NCBI GenBank assembly: GCA_022575985.1
Contig: JAKSXM010000263.1
Location: forward strand, 7,234,001 to 7,298,000
DNA length: 64,000 nt
Direction of reading: 5' to 3'
From: Anagrus nilaparvatae
Taxonomy: Eukaryota; Arthropoda; Insecta; Hymenoptera; Mymaridae
Within the stretch, counting starts at the first letter, position 1. The number at the start of each line of letters is the position of its first letter. The notes under the pieces were generated by a model. That model saw only the letters and a list, made by a program, of their open reading frames with translations. It ran no database searches and was not told where the DNA came from. Shown in pieces: positions 1 through 10,160 of the stretch. Both the position numbers and the translations under genes were made by a program.

Positions 1-254
1 TATTTTGACAAAAGGGAATCAGGCAAAGTCTATTAATTCAAAAATAATTGAAAACAAATAATTAAAGTATAAATCACCAGTATCGTCAATTTATTAAATA
101 ATTTAAAGAAAACAATATTTATTTACAAAGTATCAAAAGTTGAGTTACGCGCTATATTTTAATTTTACTAAAAATGTACAAGATAAATAATAATACTATA
201 ATAAAAATAATAACGACGACGACGCACATACAATTTCAATATAAAGATAAGTAT

Positions 255-299
<45 letters not shown>

Positions 300-929
300 G
301 GCGAATATTCAAAATTATAAAAAAAACGCCATGTGACAACGTTTAACTAAAATCTAATATAAAACAATTATAATTATTATTAAATAATTTTACCTTATAA
401 GGATTTCGAAATTTATGACAATAAAATAAGATTTAACCTTCCAGATCTCGTGAACGCTACTCGCTAATTCTAATTTCCAAACACAATGTCTCCAAGCATC
501 TCTCCGCCTCGCATAAAACTCGTCAGCTCACGGATGATCTGGATACACTCCTCGTTTTCTGGTTAACTGCTACCTCAGGGTGATGATGACTCCTGGTTCA
601 ACAGGCCAACTAATTTTTCACGCGTGCACGCTAATTGATTTCTTTGAGAACTCAATAATTTAATGCCGAGAAAAATGCCGGAATGAAAGCATGTGCTTCA
701 TAAAATTAATAAAACAATTGAAGTGTATGAATATGATACGTAATTAGAGCACTTGCTCAAACGAGATCCAAAACGGAAGTGTTTTCGAAAAGTGAAAGGA
801 GCCTGAACTATGATCCCTACTTTTCTATAATTTACATATATTATCAAATAAATCAATACCGGTCCTCTTCTCTCTCGTTTATCAATATTCTCTTTATTTA
901 AAGATAGATAATTTTGACTCAGCCATGTA
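1..929. other. AT-rich stretch without recognisable genes
   Basis: No open frame of note and no domain recognised in either strand. The only distinct structure is the GA microsatellite listed separately. Base composition is strongly AT-rich, like most non-transposon sequence here. Confidence 0.6.
261..298. repeat. (GA)n microsatellite
   Basis: Nineteen uninterrupted GA dinucleotides followed by a CG-containing sequence. Simple sequence repeat with no associated gene visible. Confidence 0.95.
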
Positions 930-1480
930 TAGATTTTATTAAGTTATTCAGACATTTTTTTTAGCATTTGTCCAATTTTCATCACTACTTACAATTTCAA
1001 TATCATCTGCATAAGAAAAAATACAGTCCTCAGGGAGCATGTAAAAGATGTCATTAATGCAAAGAATGAACAGCAGTGGGCCAAGTATTGAACCTTGCGG
1101 TACACCATTTCACTCATAGGGAATACATCCCTAAATTCACTCAGTAAATAATTAACAATTCCAGAGGCCCACCTCTCACACCATATCTGTAAAGTTTTGA
1201 TAGTAGGATTTTGTAATTTATTTTATCGAAAGCCTTTGCTAAATCCAAAAAAATGATAATTGTAAGAAGTTTATTATCTATATTGCTACATATCAAATCA
1301 CTGACTTTAGAAAGAGTCTTCTTAGTGCCTATGTTTCTTAGAAATTCAAGCTGATTTTTGGATATTGTATTATTTTCAGATAAAAATTTTATTAGTTGAT
1401 TATGTACTAACTTCTCAAGAACCTTTTCCTGATTAGATATGAAAGAGATAGGCCTATAGTTAGTTCTTAGTTGTTAGATG
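930..1480 (-). pseudogene. Non-LTR retrotransposon reverse transcriptase fragment (jockey/CR1-like)
   Basis: Read on the minus strand, the segment carries consecutive RT landmarks: an RPIS-like start near 1450, VLEKLVHNQL, then FLDLAKAFD (catalytic motif A, about 1225-1253), then GVPQGSILGPLLF and YADD (motif C, codons at about 1002-1013). The frame changes at least once between motif A and motif C, so it is broken. Only the RT palm is preserved; endonuclease and gag-like ORF1 are not seen. In the family this enzyme copies element RNA into the chromosome by target-primed reverse transcription. Jockey versus CR1 cannot be decided from this piece. Confidence 0.85.
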
Positions 1481-2103
1481 TTTATTGCTTTATACTTTTA
1501 CACTTTGTTAGAATATTTGTACAATATCTGCAGACTTAAAACAGTTTGGTCATGCATTATATTAGATGCATAGGTTAAAAATATAATTTAATGGAGCACT
1601 AATAATAAACAAAATTTTTTTAAGAGTTTTCATGCTAATATTGTCAATTCCACCTACCTTTCAGGCATAGAAAATATAGTTTTATTAATTTCAAGAACAT
1701 TAGTTGGATTATCATTATGTAATTATTACATCAAAACTTAATTTTAAAAAATTTGAGAAAATTACTGTACAAATAATTTTAAAATAAGACAATTTAGAAA
1801 AGACTATTATTAGATTTAGTAATAAAATAGACGATCATTACGAGAACAGGAAATATATTTTTAATTGAATTTAACATAATTTATACAACTTTTAGCGTTA
1901 TTTTTTAGAGAAATTTTATGTTTTAAAATATAAATTTTAAATAAATTAGAATATTCCCTAAATTAATTTTAGATTTAAATTTTTGTTTTTTTTATTCTGT
2001 TTTTTTAGAAAAGTAAGACTGCAATGTTAATATTAAATTAATTAAAATATTCCTACTCGAAGAGTAGCTTTATATTAAATATAAAGATTCTGATGTATAG
2101 ACG
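1481..2103. other. AT-rich stretch, nothing recognised
   Basis: Very AT-rich, no open frame above background, no obvious inverted or tandem repeats. Probably decayed 5' sequence of the neighbouring RT fragment or unrelated intergenic DNA. Confidence 0.5.
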
Positions 2104-2244
2104 ATGGTACACGGAGCGAAGATAGTGGTAGCTGCTATTGCGGCAGCAGTAGCAGCTACTGCTTTTGCAGCGACTGCTGAAGTATCGAGATTAGCAACCG
2201 CAGCGGTTGCTATTCGCGACGTCTGCCGCAGCTCCCGTTTCTAA
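2104..2244 (+). other. Short Ala-rich ORF, related to the tail of the inverted ORF at 2380-2660
   Basis: ATG at 2104 opens 46 codons ending in TAA at 2242. The product is rich in alanine with valine and threonine (AAIAAAVAATAFAATAEV) and ends in RLATAAVAIRDVCRSS. The minus-strand ORF at 2380-2652 ends in a very similar peptide, RLATADTAIRDSSS. The two are therefore copies of one repeat in opposite orientation. The underlying DNA is a degenerate GCA/GCT trinucleotide repeat, unusually GC-rich for its surroundings. No function is assigned; it may be an expanded repeat rather than a gene. Confidence 0.4.
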
Positions 2245-2379
2245 ATTATTTATTTTAATGAAGCATTTTCTCATTAATATTTAGAATGAATATTAAAAAT
2301 TTTAATGCTTACATGATTATATTTATTTTTATGTTTAAATAATTCAAATATTTAAATATTTAAAATAAATGTTTATAAC

Positions 2380-2660
2380 CTAAAAATTGAGGAAAAAGTA
2401 AATATACATTTCGATACTGCTACTATCGCGAATAGCCGTGTCTGCCGTTGCTAATCGCAAAGTAGCAGCTACATCGGAAAAGCAGTTTAGCTTGTTGTCA
2501 AGGATTCCCGTCATCATCGACATTTGTGTCCTCTCTAGGTAATCTTTCAGAACTTTTCCCAGGTATCTTGGTGTTTGAAAATCCTGCTCAAGGGATCGAA
2601 AAATGTCCCCTTTTCCCCTTTTCCCTCTCGATAATTCCGCTATCCACGACATGCCTCATA
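2380..2660 (-). pseudogene. R1/I-group RT scrap fused to an Ala/Thr-rich repeat
   Basis: The minus-strand frame contains DIFRSLEQDFQTPRYLGKVL, which aligns by eye with DDMIRSLEYDFRIPRYLVNVL in the R1-like element at 59342-59782. It then jumps to GILDNKLN, which matches GVLLDNKLN far downstream in the same element (within 58320-59375). The scrap has therefore lost the intervening active-site region by internal deletion. It continues into RLATADTAIRDSSS, the repeat peptide shared with 2104-2244. Non-functional relic. Confidence 0.7.
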
Positions 2661-2730
2661 ATATAATTTACTGAGATAACTAATTTTAACTTTTTTATTT
2701 AAATTTTAAAATTAGATACTTAAGTTAGAT

Positions 2731-2880
2731 TAGTTAGATATTTTGTAAGTCTGTAAAATTAAATATATTAAATAAAATAAAATTAAATATATTAAATACT
2801 GTTGGGAATCGAACCTGGGACTCCTGGCTATGAAGCCTCTGACTTCTACATGACGCTGCGGACGTTTTTGCAGTATAACG
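2731..2880 (-). repeat. tRNA-like/SINE-like repeat, left arm of an inverted pair
   Basis: On the minus strand this contains a polymerase III B-box-like GGTTCGATTCCC preceded by CATAGCCAGGAG. It is followed outward by AT-rich sequence including AATTAAATATATTAAAT. The same order, inverted, occurs at 3950-4080. The copies are imperfect. It could be a SINE derived from a tRNA, or the terminal repeat of a foldback element. Confidence 0.6.
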
Positions 2881-2999
2881 AAAATTTTGTAAATAAGAAA
2901 AAATATAAACTTTCGTCTTCATTATTAAAATTTATAAGTAACCAATTTAAAAATATATTATTATTTAATAAGAAAATATTTTTTTTAATTTTGTAACAA

Positions 3000-3339
3000 A
3001 AAATATATATTATATAATATGTAATTGCTAAGATTATTAATAATTTATTTTGAGCTCACAGATAATATTTTATAAATAATAATATTAATTAATTAACTTA
3101 CAAATCGTTAAATATTGATTAGATTTTAATGATCTAATTAAATTATTACCCTAAATAGTTAAACATCTTCCTTTTAAAATATTGTTTGCCCATAAAATAT
3201 ACAGATTTAAAGTAAAATGCATTACAATTTTAAACTAAAAAAAGAAAGAAGGTACACTGTATCAAAATAAATTAATAATAGCAGACACTGTAATAATAAT
3301 TTTTGTTGTAAAATTAAAAAAATATGCTGCAAAATTATT
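3000..3339. other. AT-rich spacer between inverted tRNA-like arms
   Basis: Nothing recognised. Extremely AT-rich with no credible open frame. Confidence 0.5.
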
Positions 3340-3930
3340 GGCCCTACGGTTCCTCAAAAATACGAGATATTAAGAAATAATGAATTTCTTAAAACTAGAG
3401 ATCCAGCGGGAAAAAATTTTGAGACAACAATTTTCAAATATAAAATATCACATTTAAGATATCAAGTAAAAACGATATATCTACTTTCACGATATATGTA
3501 CTTTCACAAAAAAAAATTAGGTGCTTCGTGAAAGAAAAAAAGAAAATTAGGTGTTTTTTGTATTTTATGAATTCAAAAATTTTGAATAAAATTTTTTTAA
3601 AGTTAAGTATCAAATCAAAAATCTGAAGTAGAAACAATGTTTCTAAAGTTAATACCTTCAAAGAAAAAAATTAGTTAATACTTCCGAAAATAAAAAAGAA
3701 TTGGTGTTTTTTGTATTTTTTGTTGGTAAAAAATTTGAAACAAAAATTTTCAACAAATTAAGTATCAAGTTCAGTTTCAAGAAATAGAGTAAAAAGGATA
3801 CTTTAAGATATTATTACTTTCAAGGAAAAAATGAGGTATTACATCAAAATTAAAAAAAAATAGTAATATATCTTTTTAAATTGAGTACTCATAAATTTGA
3901 ATAAAGAAGGTGAAATTATTCTTTGCTTCA
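3340..3930 (-). repeat. Degenerate inverted copy of the AT-rich GGTTCC dispersed repeat
   Basis: The segment contains GGTTCCTCA near 3350 and repeated phrases such as AAAAAAATTAGGTG and GTATCAA-type runs. They read as the reverse complement of the ACACCAATTTTTTTTTC / TACCTAATTTATTTC phrases in the repeat at 27474-28720. The match is visible but decayed. Confidence 0.45.
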
Positions 3931-3949
3931 ATTATTCAAAAAATTTTCA

Positions 3950-4080
3950 TTATCCAGCAACTACGAGTTTTCATAGCCAGGAGACCCTGGTTCGATTCCC
4001 ATAAGTATTCAACGAAATTTTTATATTTAATATATTTAATTTTACAGGATCACAAATAATATCTAAATAATATCTAATTT
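3950..4080 (+). repeat. tRNA-like/SINE-like repeat, right arm of the inverted pair
   Basis: CATAGCCAGGAGACCCTGG followed by GGTTCGATTCCC (B-box-like), then ATTTAATATATTTAATTTTAC and an AATATCTAA end. The reverse complement of this whole string matches 2731-2880 in order. Confidence 0.6.
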
Positions 4081-4589
4081 AGAATAAAAAATAAATAATA
4101 ATCACGAGGCTTTCATAAAATTACTAAATTATTATACTTTTTTTTAAATTTTGAAGTTATTGGATTCAATCTTGTAGTTACGATAAAAGTATAGTAAAAA
4201 TTCATGCAGCAAAATTTTAACATTCACTGTAAAACTTCACTCCGTGTAAATGCTATTTCAGATTTCAATTTTTTATTATTTATATTGAATAACTGCTTGC
4301 ATATTATAACTTTGGCCACAAAAGTTATTGACTATCTAATAAAGAATCATATTTCGCCTTTAAGAGCAGAATATCATCAAAACTTGTTAAACTAAAATGG
4401 GTTCAGGAGTCCTGATTTTCGCTAAGACGTATAAAATATTCATTTGGATTTTGGCATGATCCCTAAATACCATAATTAGGATCGACTAGACTAGGTCCGG
4501 AAAAATTCGGAATACAAAGAGGGTGGTTTGAAAATATCTTTTATACTTCAAATAAGAACCTGTAAATAATGGACATGTTAACATGGAAC
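4081..4589. other. AT-rich stretch with one short uncharacterised ORF
   Basis: A 63-codon ORF (4204-4395, plus) has no recognisable domain and ordinary composition for random AT-rich DNA, so I do not call it a gene. Nothing else is seen. Confidence 0.45.
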
Positions 4590-5260
4590 ATGTTTATAGG
4601 GAGGGGGTACTTCAGAACCTGAAAATTAAGGGGCGGGTCAAATTTTTCCTATTTAAGGGGGGGGGGTCAAATGAGACTTAGAATAATTAGGCACGTATAT
4701 ATAAATAAATAAAATACTTTTAAAAGACTTTGAAAAATCTGGGCTTAAGGACTTAGGATAATACAGGTATATGGACTTAGAATAATATCGATTTAGGGAC
4801 TTGTAATAATTCGGGTTCAGGGACTAGGAATCATTGAGGTTCAGGGACTTGGAATAATACAGGTTTAGGTACTTAGAATATTTCAGGTTTAGGGAATCAG
4901 AATAGTCTGGGTTTAGAATCTTAACATCTAGTAATTACAAATTATAAAAATAGAAAATTGTATTGTAATGTTGAGTAACATTTGTATTATACCTAGTCCT
5001 CATCTAGAAGTAACCATGTTCCATGGATTTAGGTTGTGTTTATACAAACCGGTTATAAGTTTTTATAGAATGGTGAAATGGTGAAATTTGACGAATACAG
5101 AAAAGGGAAGGGGTAAAATATTGACATTTTTTAAGGGATGGTCAAAAATTAATGTTTGTAGAGGGAAAGGGAGTTAAAAAAGAATTGAAACAACTTTTAT
5201 TAATGGACTTAGCGATCAAAACAAGGCCTTGCTTCTTAAATTTTTAAATTATTTTCCGGA
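4590..5260 (+). repeat. Foldback-type arm with a tandem repeat of about 25 bp
   Basis: GAACATGTTTATAGGGAGGG and a GGGG-rich line are followed, at about 4725-4920, by roughly eight degenerate copies of a unit close to GGTTTAGGGACTTAGAATAA. Near 5010-5065 comes a block TGTTCCATGGATTTAGGTTG plus ACAAACCGGTTA. The same three blocks in the same order occur at 21290-21600, and inverted at 22060-22330. This is therefore one arm or a solo copy of that dispersed element. Confidence 0.75.
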
Positions 5261-8100
5261 AAAACGTTCTTCGAACGTTGGAGATAAAAAAGAAATAAAA
5301 ATTATTCTTCAACCTCAACACAGTCTTTGAATGCTGTTAGTGGTTTTTTCAAAGATATGTGACAAAATCAAATTCATATTATGAATTTGAATGAATGGAA
5401 AGTCTTCATATTTTGAGTACACTTATATTACGATACACATTCTTGGTGTATGCTAATACCGACCTATGATTTTGTTTTTGTCATATGAGTTTAAGAATAC
5501 TGCCACAGGCTTTCATCGTTATACACCCGGGTCCCATTCTGTAAAAGTGCCACATGTATAGAAACCTTGTCAGAATTTGTATAATTTAAGTTTTTTATAA
5601 ATTCCTTCATAAATTTTTAAAAGCTGATTACAATAGTACTTAAAATTTTAACATCTAGTCATAACAGGATCCTATAACATATCTTCGTCTAACATTATGA
5701 GTATAGTTTTCTCTATTTAAGTAATTCTGCTGATTAAACTACGCAAATAAAAATGGTTCTCCTTCTCGTTCACATTCTGTTCTTCTTCACTTGGATCATA
5801 ACATGTTTTCTTCTTATCGATAATTTCCTCAGCGAGTTTAAATTCTTTCTATCATGACTACTACTTTATTCTAAAGCGATTAGCACTCTAAGTAATTGGC
5901 GGAATCGACCGTAAGAGAGCTAACTTAGTTTAAACTTCGAATCATTCAACTTCATGGGAGCATTAGATTATTAAAGCATCCCTAAGGAAACAATAGAAAG
6001 ACCTTAATTATGTTTAATTATGTTTGATTATAGCAGGTTACTTTGTTTTTCTATTTTTTAATGCGTCACAGAGGCCTCTAAAATTTTACCCAGTAAGGTT
6101 TTCAATGTAAAATTTCCCGTGGAATCCGAAAATTAAGTCATATTTTATATTTTCTATCAGGAAAAGCGAGAAAATTGGAAAATTAAGAAAATAATCAATT
6201 TACAAAATCATTTTTTTGAGCTTAAAATTGATTTTTAAGTACTTAAAAGGCAAATGTATCCAAAAAGAAGTTTACCAACATGAAAAGTGTGAAAAAACAC
6301 ACGTAAAAAAATAAAAAAAAAAAAAAAAAAGTTTCCTTTAGTTTTTCCAGTTTTCCTGAGGTTTTTTCGAAAAAATATCGTCAGATTTAGAATGGGCGGG
6401 AATTTTTACTAAGTACCTTTATATAGAAAATATTTTTAGGCTTATTTAGGACGTCCAGAAAATAAAAAGCGTTTGCTTACTATTCTAATAAAATTTTCAA
6501 GATAATTTATGAATCTCAATTGTTTAATTGTATAAGTTATTATCAAAAAAATCAAAATAAGTTGATTACGAAAATATATTATTTCAGTATTTTATAATTA
6601 TGAAAAAAAAAATTAATATATATTAAATACTATAGTATCGGCATCTCTTTAAAAAAGTTCTAAAAATTCATAAAAAAATACTCTTAGAAAATAAAATGAT
6701 ATTCAAAAACAACAAGCAGGCACATGTATAACTACATAATATATACAGCCACACAAACACAATAACTATTCCCTCACGAAATTTTAGAAAATCGGAAAAT
6801 TTATTTTCTGAATTAAAATTAACTACGGAAATATGTTCTAAATAAACGTTTCGGGAAAATTCAATCGATCCATCAATTTTTAAATCTTTAAATATTAAAT
6901 TCGGAAAATTTAATAAAATATACGAAAATTATAAGGAAATCATTTTGTAAAAATCTAAATAGATCTACCATGTCAAAATCTGTTTTGTAATTTTTTTTTT
7001 TGAATCTTTTAAAATCTTTTACGGTGAATAAGTATGTAATATAAATAAGTACGTTTAGTACGTATTGTAAAAAATTTACAAAACAGATTTTGATAATATT
7101 TGGTTAAAATATAATTTATTTTTATAAAAACTAATAAAAATAATTTCAATTTCATTTTGGAATTTCTTATACGATACTCGCGAGTGGAAGAAAGAGGTCC
7201 GAAAAAAAATATCTCTCTTTCAGTCCGCACACATTTACTACCTCAACACGAAAATAAATACCACTTGTATAAATTTCTATTGTATTCTATAGGCTATTGG
7301 TTTCAATAATTAATTTCAATAATTGGTTTCAATAATTTTTACTGAAATCGCTTATTATTTTCCTAAAAATGAAATTTCTTTTTTAATGACAGGTAATTAC
7401 AATTGTATTATAATTTTAAACTTTAAATTTTAATGCATATCTAATAATGGTATTCAAAAACAAGGAAATTTTCATTTTACATCGTTCATTCATATGCAGT
7501 TTCGCAAATTAAGTTTTGTTCTCATTAATATAAAAAGCATATCAACAGTAAATAAAATAAATTTATTAATACTTCTTTTTATTTATTACTTTATATTTTT
7601 TGTCTATTCATGTTTAAGTTAAGTATTTCTCTTCTTTTTAAAATAAAAGAGTGGCATTAGATACGTTGATACTTTGTAGATCTCAAAAAAATATTTCACG
7701 TGCATATATTCTTTCAAGCTAATACTGTTTTATAAAGTAAAAAATCGCTGTGTAAGTTGACCCTAAAAATCAAATTTGTAAATGTAAATGTAAATAGTCT
7801 CTTTATTTGTAAAATATACAAAATTTCTGATACAGAATAACATAATAATAATTTTTGCCATTTGCTCAAAAACGACAAGTTATAATCAAACTTAACCAGC
7901 GCTAGTTTTTTACACTTAATCAAACATATATTGCCACTCATTTTTTTTGCGTAGGGTTGCAACCTTTATTTTTCATACGTTACAGATAATTGTTTGCAAA
8001 ACCTTTTTTTATGATATTTTTAATTAATTATATCAAAAGATATTAATTTTAATTTATTTATTGATCCTTCTTTTTACAATTTGTTTTTGTATAATAATTA
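5261..8100. other. Long AT-rich intergenic stretch
   Basis: No coding sequence with recognisable motifs. Contains a poly(A) run near 6310-6330 and a local triplication of TTTCAATAATT-type phrases at 7300-7340. Short ORFs here (7009-7230, 7714-7962, both minus) have no domain and look random. Confidence 0.5.
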
Positions 8101-8145
8101 GATGACTAGTTTCAGGAATAAATTCCTATCATCAGGTCTGTCTTG
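8101..8145 (-). ncRNA. Hammerhead-ribozyme-like motif (type I layout)
   Basis: On the minus strand the order is CTGATGA, a hairpin AGGAA-TTTA-TTCCT, GAA, a palindromic ACTAGT that can act as a three-base-pair stem III, then C at the cleavage position. The conserved CUGANGA, GAA and A-U-H core positions of hammerhead ribozymes are all present. Weak points: one unpaired T before stem II, and only about three pairs in stem I (AGA with TCT after a mismatch). Very short palindromic stem III is known in hammerheads of Penelope-like retroelements, which are thought to act as dimers. No PLE coding sequence adjoins, so it may be a solo terminal remnant. Confidence 0.5.
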
Positions 8146-9061
8146 TAATTAAACTAAATGTATTTAAAACATTTGAATATGATATTGTAACTTTAGATTA
8201 TGTCTGTACAGACTCACAATTATTTTATGACTAAATAAAAAAAAAATTTTTTTGAATATTTATTTTATACATATGAAGATTTTGTATTATGAAAATTTTT
8301 AATTATTTCTATGTAATAAGGATTTTTTTTTTTTTAAATTTTTTACAAGTGTTAAAATCACATCTGTTTTATTTTAATATATAAGTACACCATACGAGGA
8401 AGTTTATTAATATATAAAATATGTTTTTTAATTCATTTATTATATTTCCCATTCTATAGATTTTTATTTTTTATTTTTGCTTTTTGTTTTTTTATTATAT
8501 AACATGTTTTATTAATATTTTATCAAATAATGCGTTTTTTTTATTTAGTAGCTTATCATTAATTAAGGTAATTTACTTGCATTTATTTGTGATTTTTATA
8601 AATTTAAAATTCTTCTAGTGTCTCCAAATTTTTACTTTTTTTTATTTCAAAATTTTGAGTAATGTAAAATTAATTTAAACAAAACAATTCTGAAATCCGT
8701 ACTTTGCTCAATTTTTGCAGAATTTGTGGTTAGAGGGTTAAAACTACCCCTAAGGTAAATACTTCTGTCAAAGTGCGCTGCATGGCCTCACACCAAAGTT
8801 GATGCACTCGAAAAGAAAAAAAAAACATGACTTAGCAGAAGCTTTTTGTATGTTTTCTTCTTTTGATTTATTCCGATCAGATAATCAGATCGGATCATTA
8901 AATAATGTCTTATTTTTCGAATTTAGCGCCTATAAGCACACCTACCTCAAATGTATTTTATTATTATTTATACTATTTTGCGACCAAACGTCAATTTTTT
9001 CATAAAATGAAAAATTGGCATTTTGCGGTTAGAATCAAACATTTTTAATTCAAATTTTATT
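8146..9061. other. AT-rich stretch before the BEL/Pao element
   Basis: Several long T runs; the short ORF at 8799-9005 has no domain. Nothing else recognised. Confidence 0.5.
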
Positions 9062-9217
9062 TGTTGAATTCACCACTCTTTCTGTATATAAAAATATTAG
9101 TAATTCTTATATTATATTTTGCCATTGTTGTTTGAATTTATAATACAGAAAGAGTGGGGATTTTGATAATTTATGTTTGTGTATATGTATGTGCACGCAC
9201 GGACCTGGAAGCGTTCG
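9062..9217 (+). repeat. 5' LTR remnant of the BEL/Pao element
   Basis: About 155 bp that match 14019-14172 base for base except a few substitutions, including the shared GTATGTGCACGCACGGAC and TGGAAGCG. It stops abruptly where an inverted copy of its own 9152-9191 begins at 9218, so the rest of the LTR, the primer site and the start of gag are missing. Confidence 0.85.
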
Positions 9218-9257
9218 CATACATACACACAAACATAAATTATCAAAATCCCCACTC
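9152..9257. repeat. Long hairpin formed by inverted LTR sequence
   Basis: Arms 9152-9191 (starting GAGTGGGGATTTTGATAATT) and 9218-9257 (ending AATTATCAAAATCCCCACTC) are almost perfectly complementary, about 40 bp, with a 26-nt loop. The right arm belongs to no normal BEL/Pao structure and marks a rearrangement. Confidence 0.9.
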
Positions 9258-10160
9258 TGGCCCTCCCCACCCTCACATCATTGTCTGGTATTGATGCTGA
9301 AAAAGAAGTTGGACAAGGAATCCAGAATTAAATGGGAAACTTCTCAATCTAATGCAGCGGGTTTTTCCAAATTTGATGACTTATGCACTTTTTTGGAAAA
9401 TTGGTCGCAAGCTTTGGAGTCTCTGGATACAGAATCACTTCTCAAATCAGGAGAGGCTTCAAAAGGTAACAAGTCATCAGGAAAAGAAGCAACGAATCAA
9501 AATAAAAAACAAGTAAATGTATCAACATCTCAATCTGCAAAATCTGGTAAAGCAAAAAAATTTCACTGTTAATTATGTAATTCTAATGGTCATACATTAA
9601 GTTATTGCGAAAAATTTTAAAATTTAAAAGGCGTGAATAGATTCACTCAAGTTAAAAAATTAAAATTATGTTACAATTGCCTTAAGGATCATTATCCAAA
9701 TCCTTGTCCGAGCAATTTTAAATGTAAGACTTGTAACGAAAATCATCATACGTTGTTGCACGGTTGTTTTCCTGTAGCTAAAAATTCATTTCCCAATAGA
9801 GAAAATTTAACAATTAATCAGTTGTCTTCAAATGTAAATTCTGAAAATGCAGTTGAACGAAATTGCAACTGCGTTCAAAATTCTTTATCTGATTTAAGTT
9901 TTAGCTCACAAGGTAATATTAATGTTGCGCATACAATTTTAAGCAACAAAATTGTTCTTTTAGCAACAGCTAAAGTTCGGGTCCAATCACCAAATGGAAA
10001 ATTTGTTGTGATTAAAGCTTTGATTGATACTGGTTCAGATACCTCAGCTGTTTCGGAATGGGTAGTACAATCGCTCAATCTAAGGCATAAGCCAATCAAT
10101 ACTTTGATTACTGGAGTTTTATGTAGTCAGGGCGTTTCAAATAATGCTGTTGATTTTTAA
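9258..10160 (+). pseudogene. BEL/Pao gag C-terminal part and aspartic protease
   Basis: The LDKESRIKWE...FLENWSQALE stretch is typical of the end of BEL/Pao Gag. It is followed by a CX2CX4HX4C zinc knuckle near 9567-9610, interrupted by an in-frame TAA at 9570, and then by the characteristic CYNCLKDH...CKTCNENHHTLLH cysteine/histidine region. The protease is recognised by LIDTGSDTSAVS at about 10018-10053, with DTG as the catalytic triplet. The ATG at 9177 lies in the LTR hairpin and is fortuitous; the true Gag start is deleted. Gag would package RNA and the protease would process the polyprotein. The frame ends at TAA 10158 but continues with matching sequence after it. Confidence 0.85.

Noticed and set aside
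9177..9257. True start of a BEL/Pao gag protein
   Set aside because: The ATG and first codons lie in the LTR hairpin; gag-like residues begin only after it.
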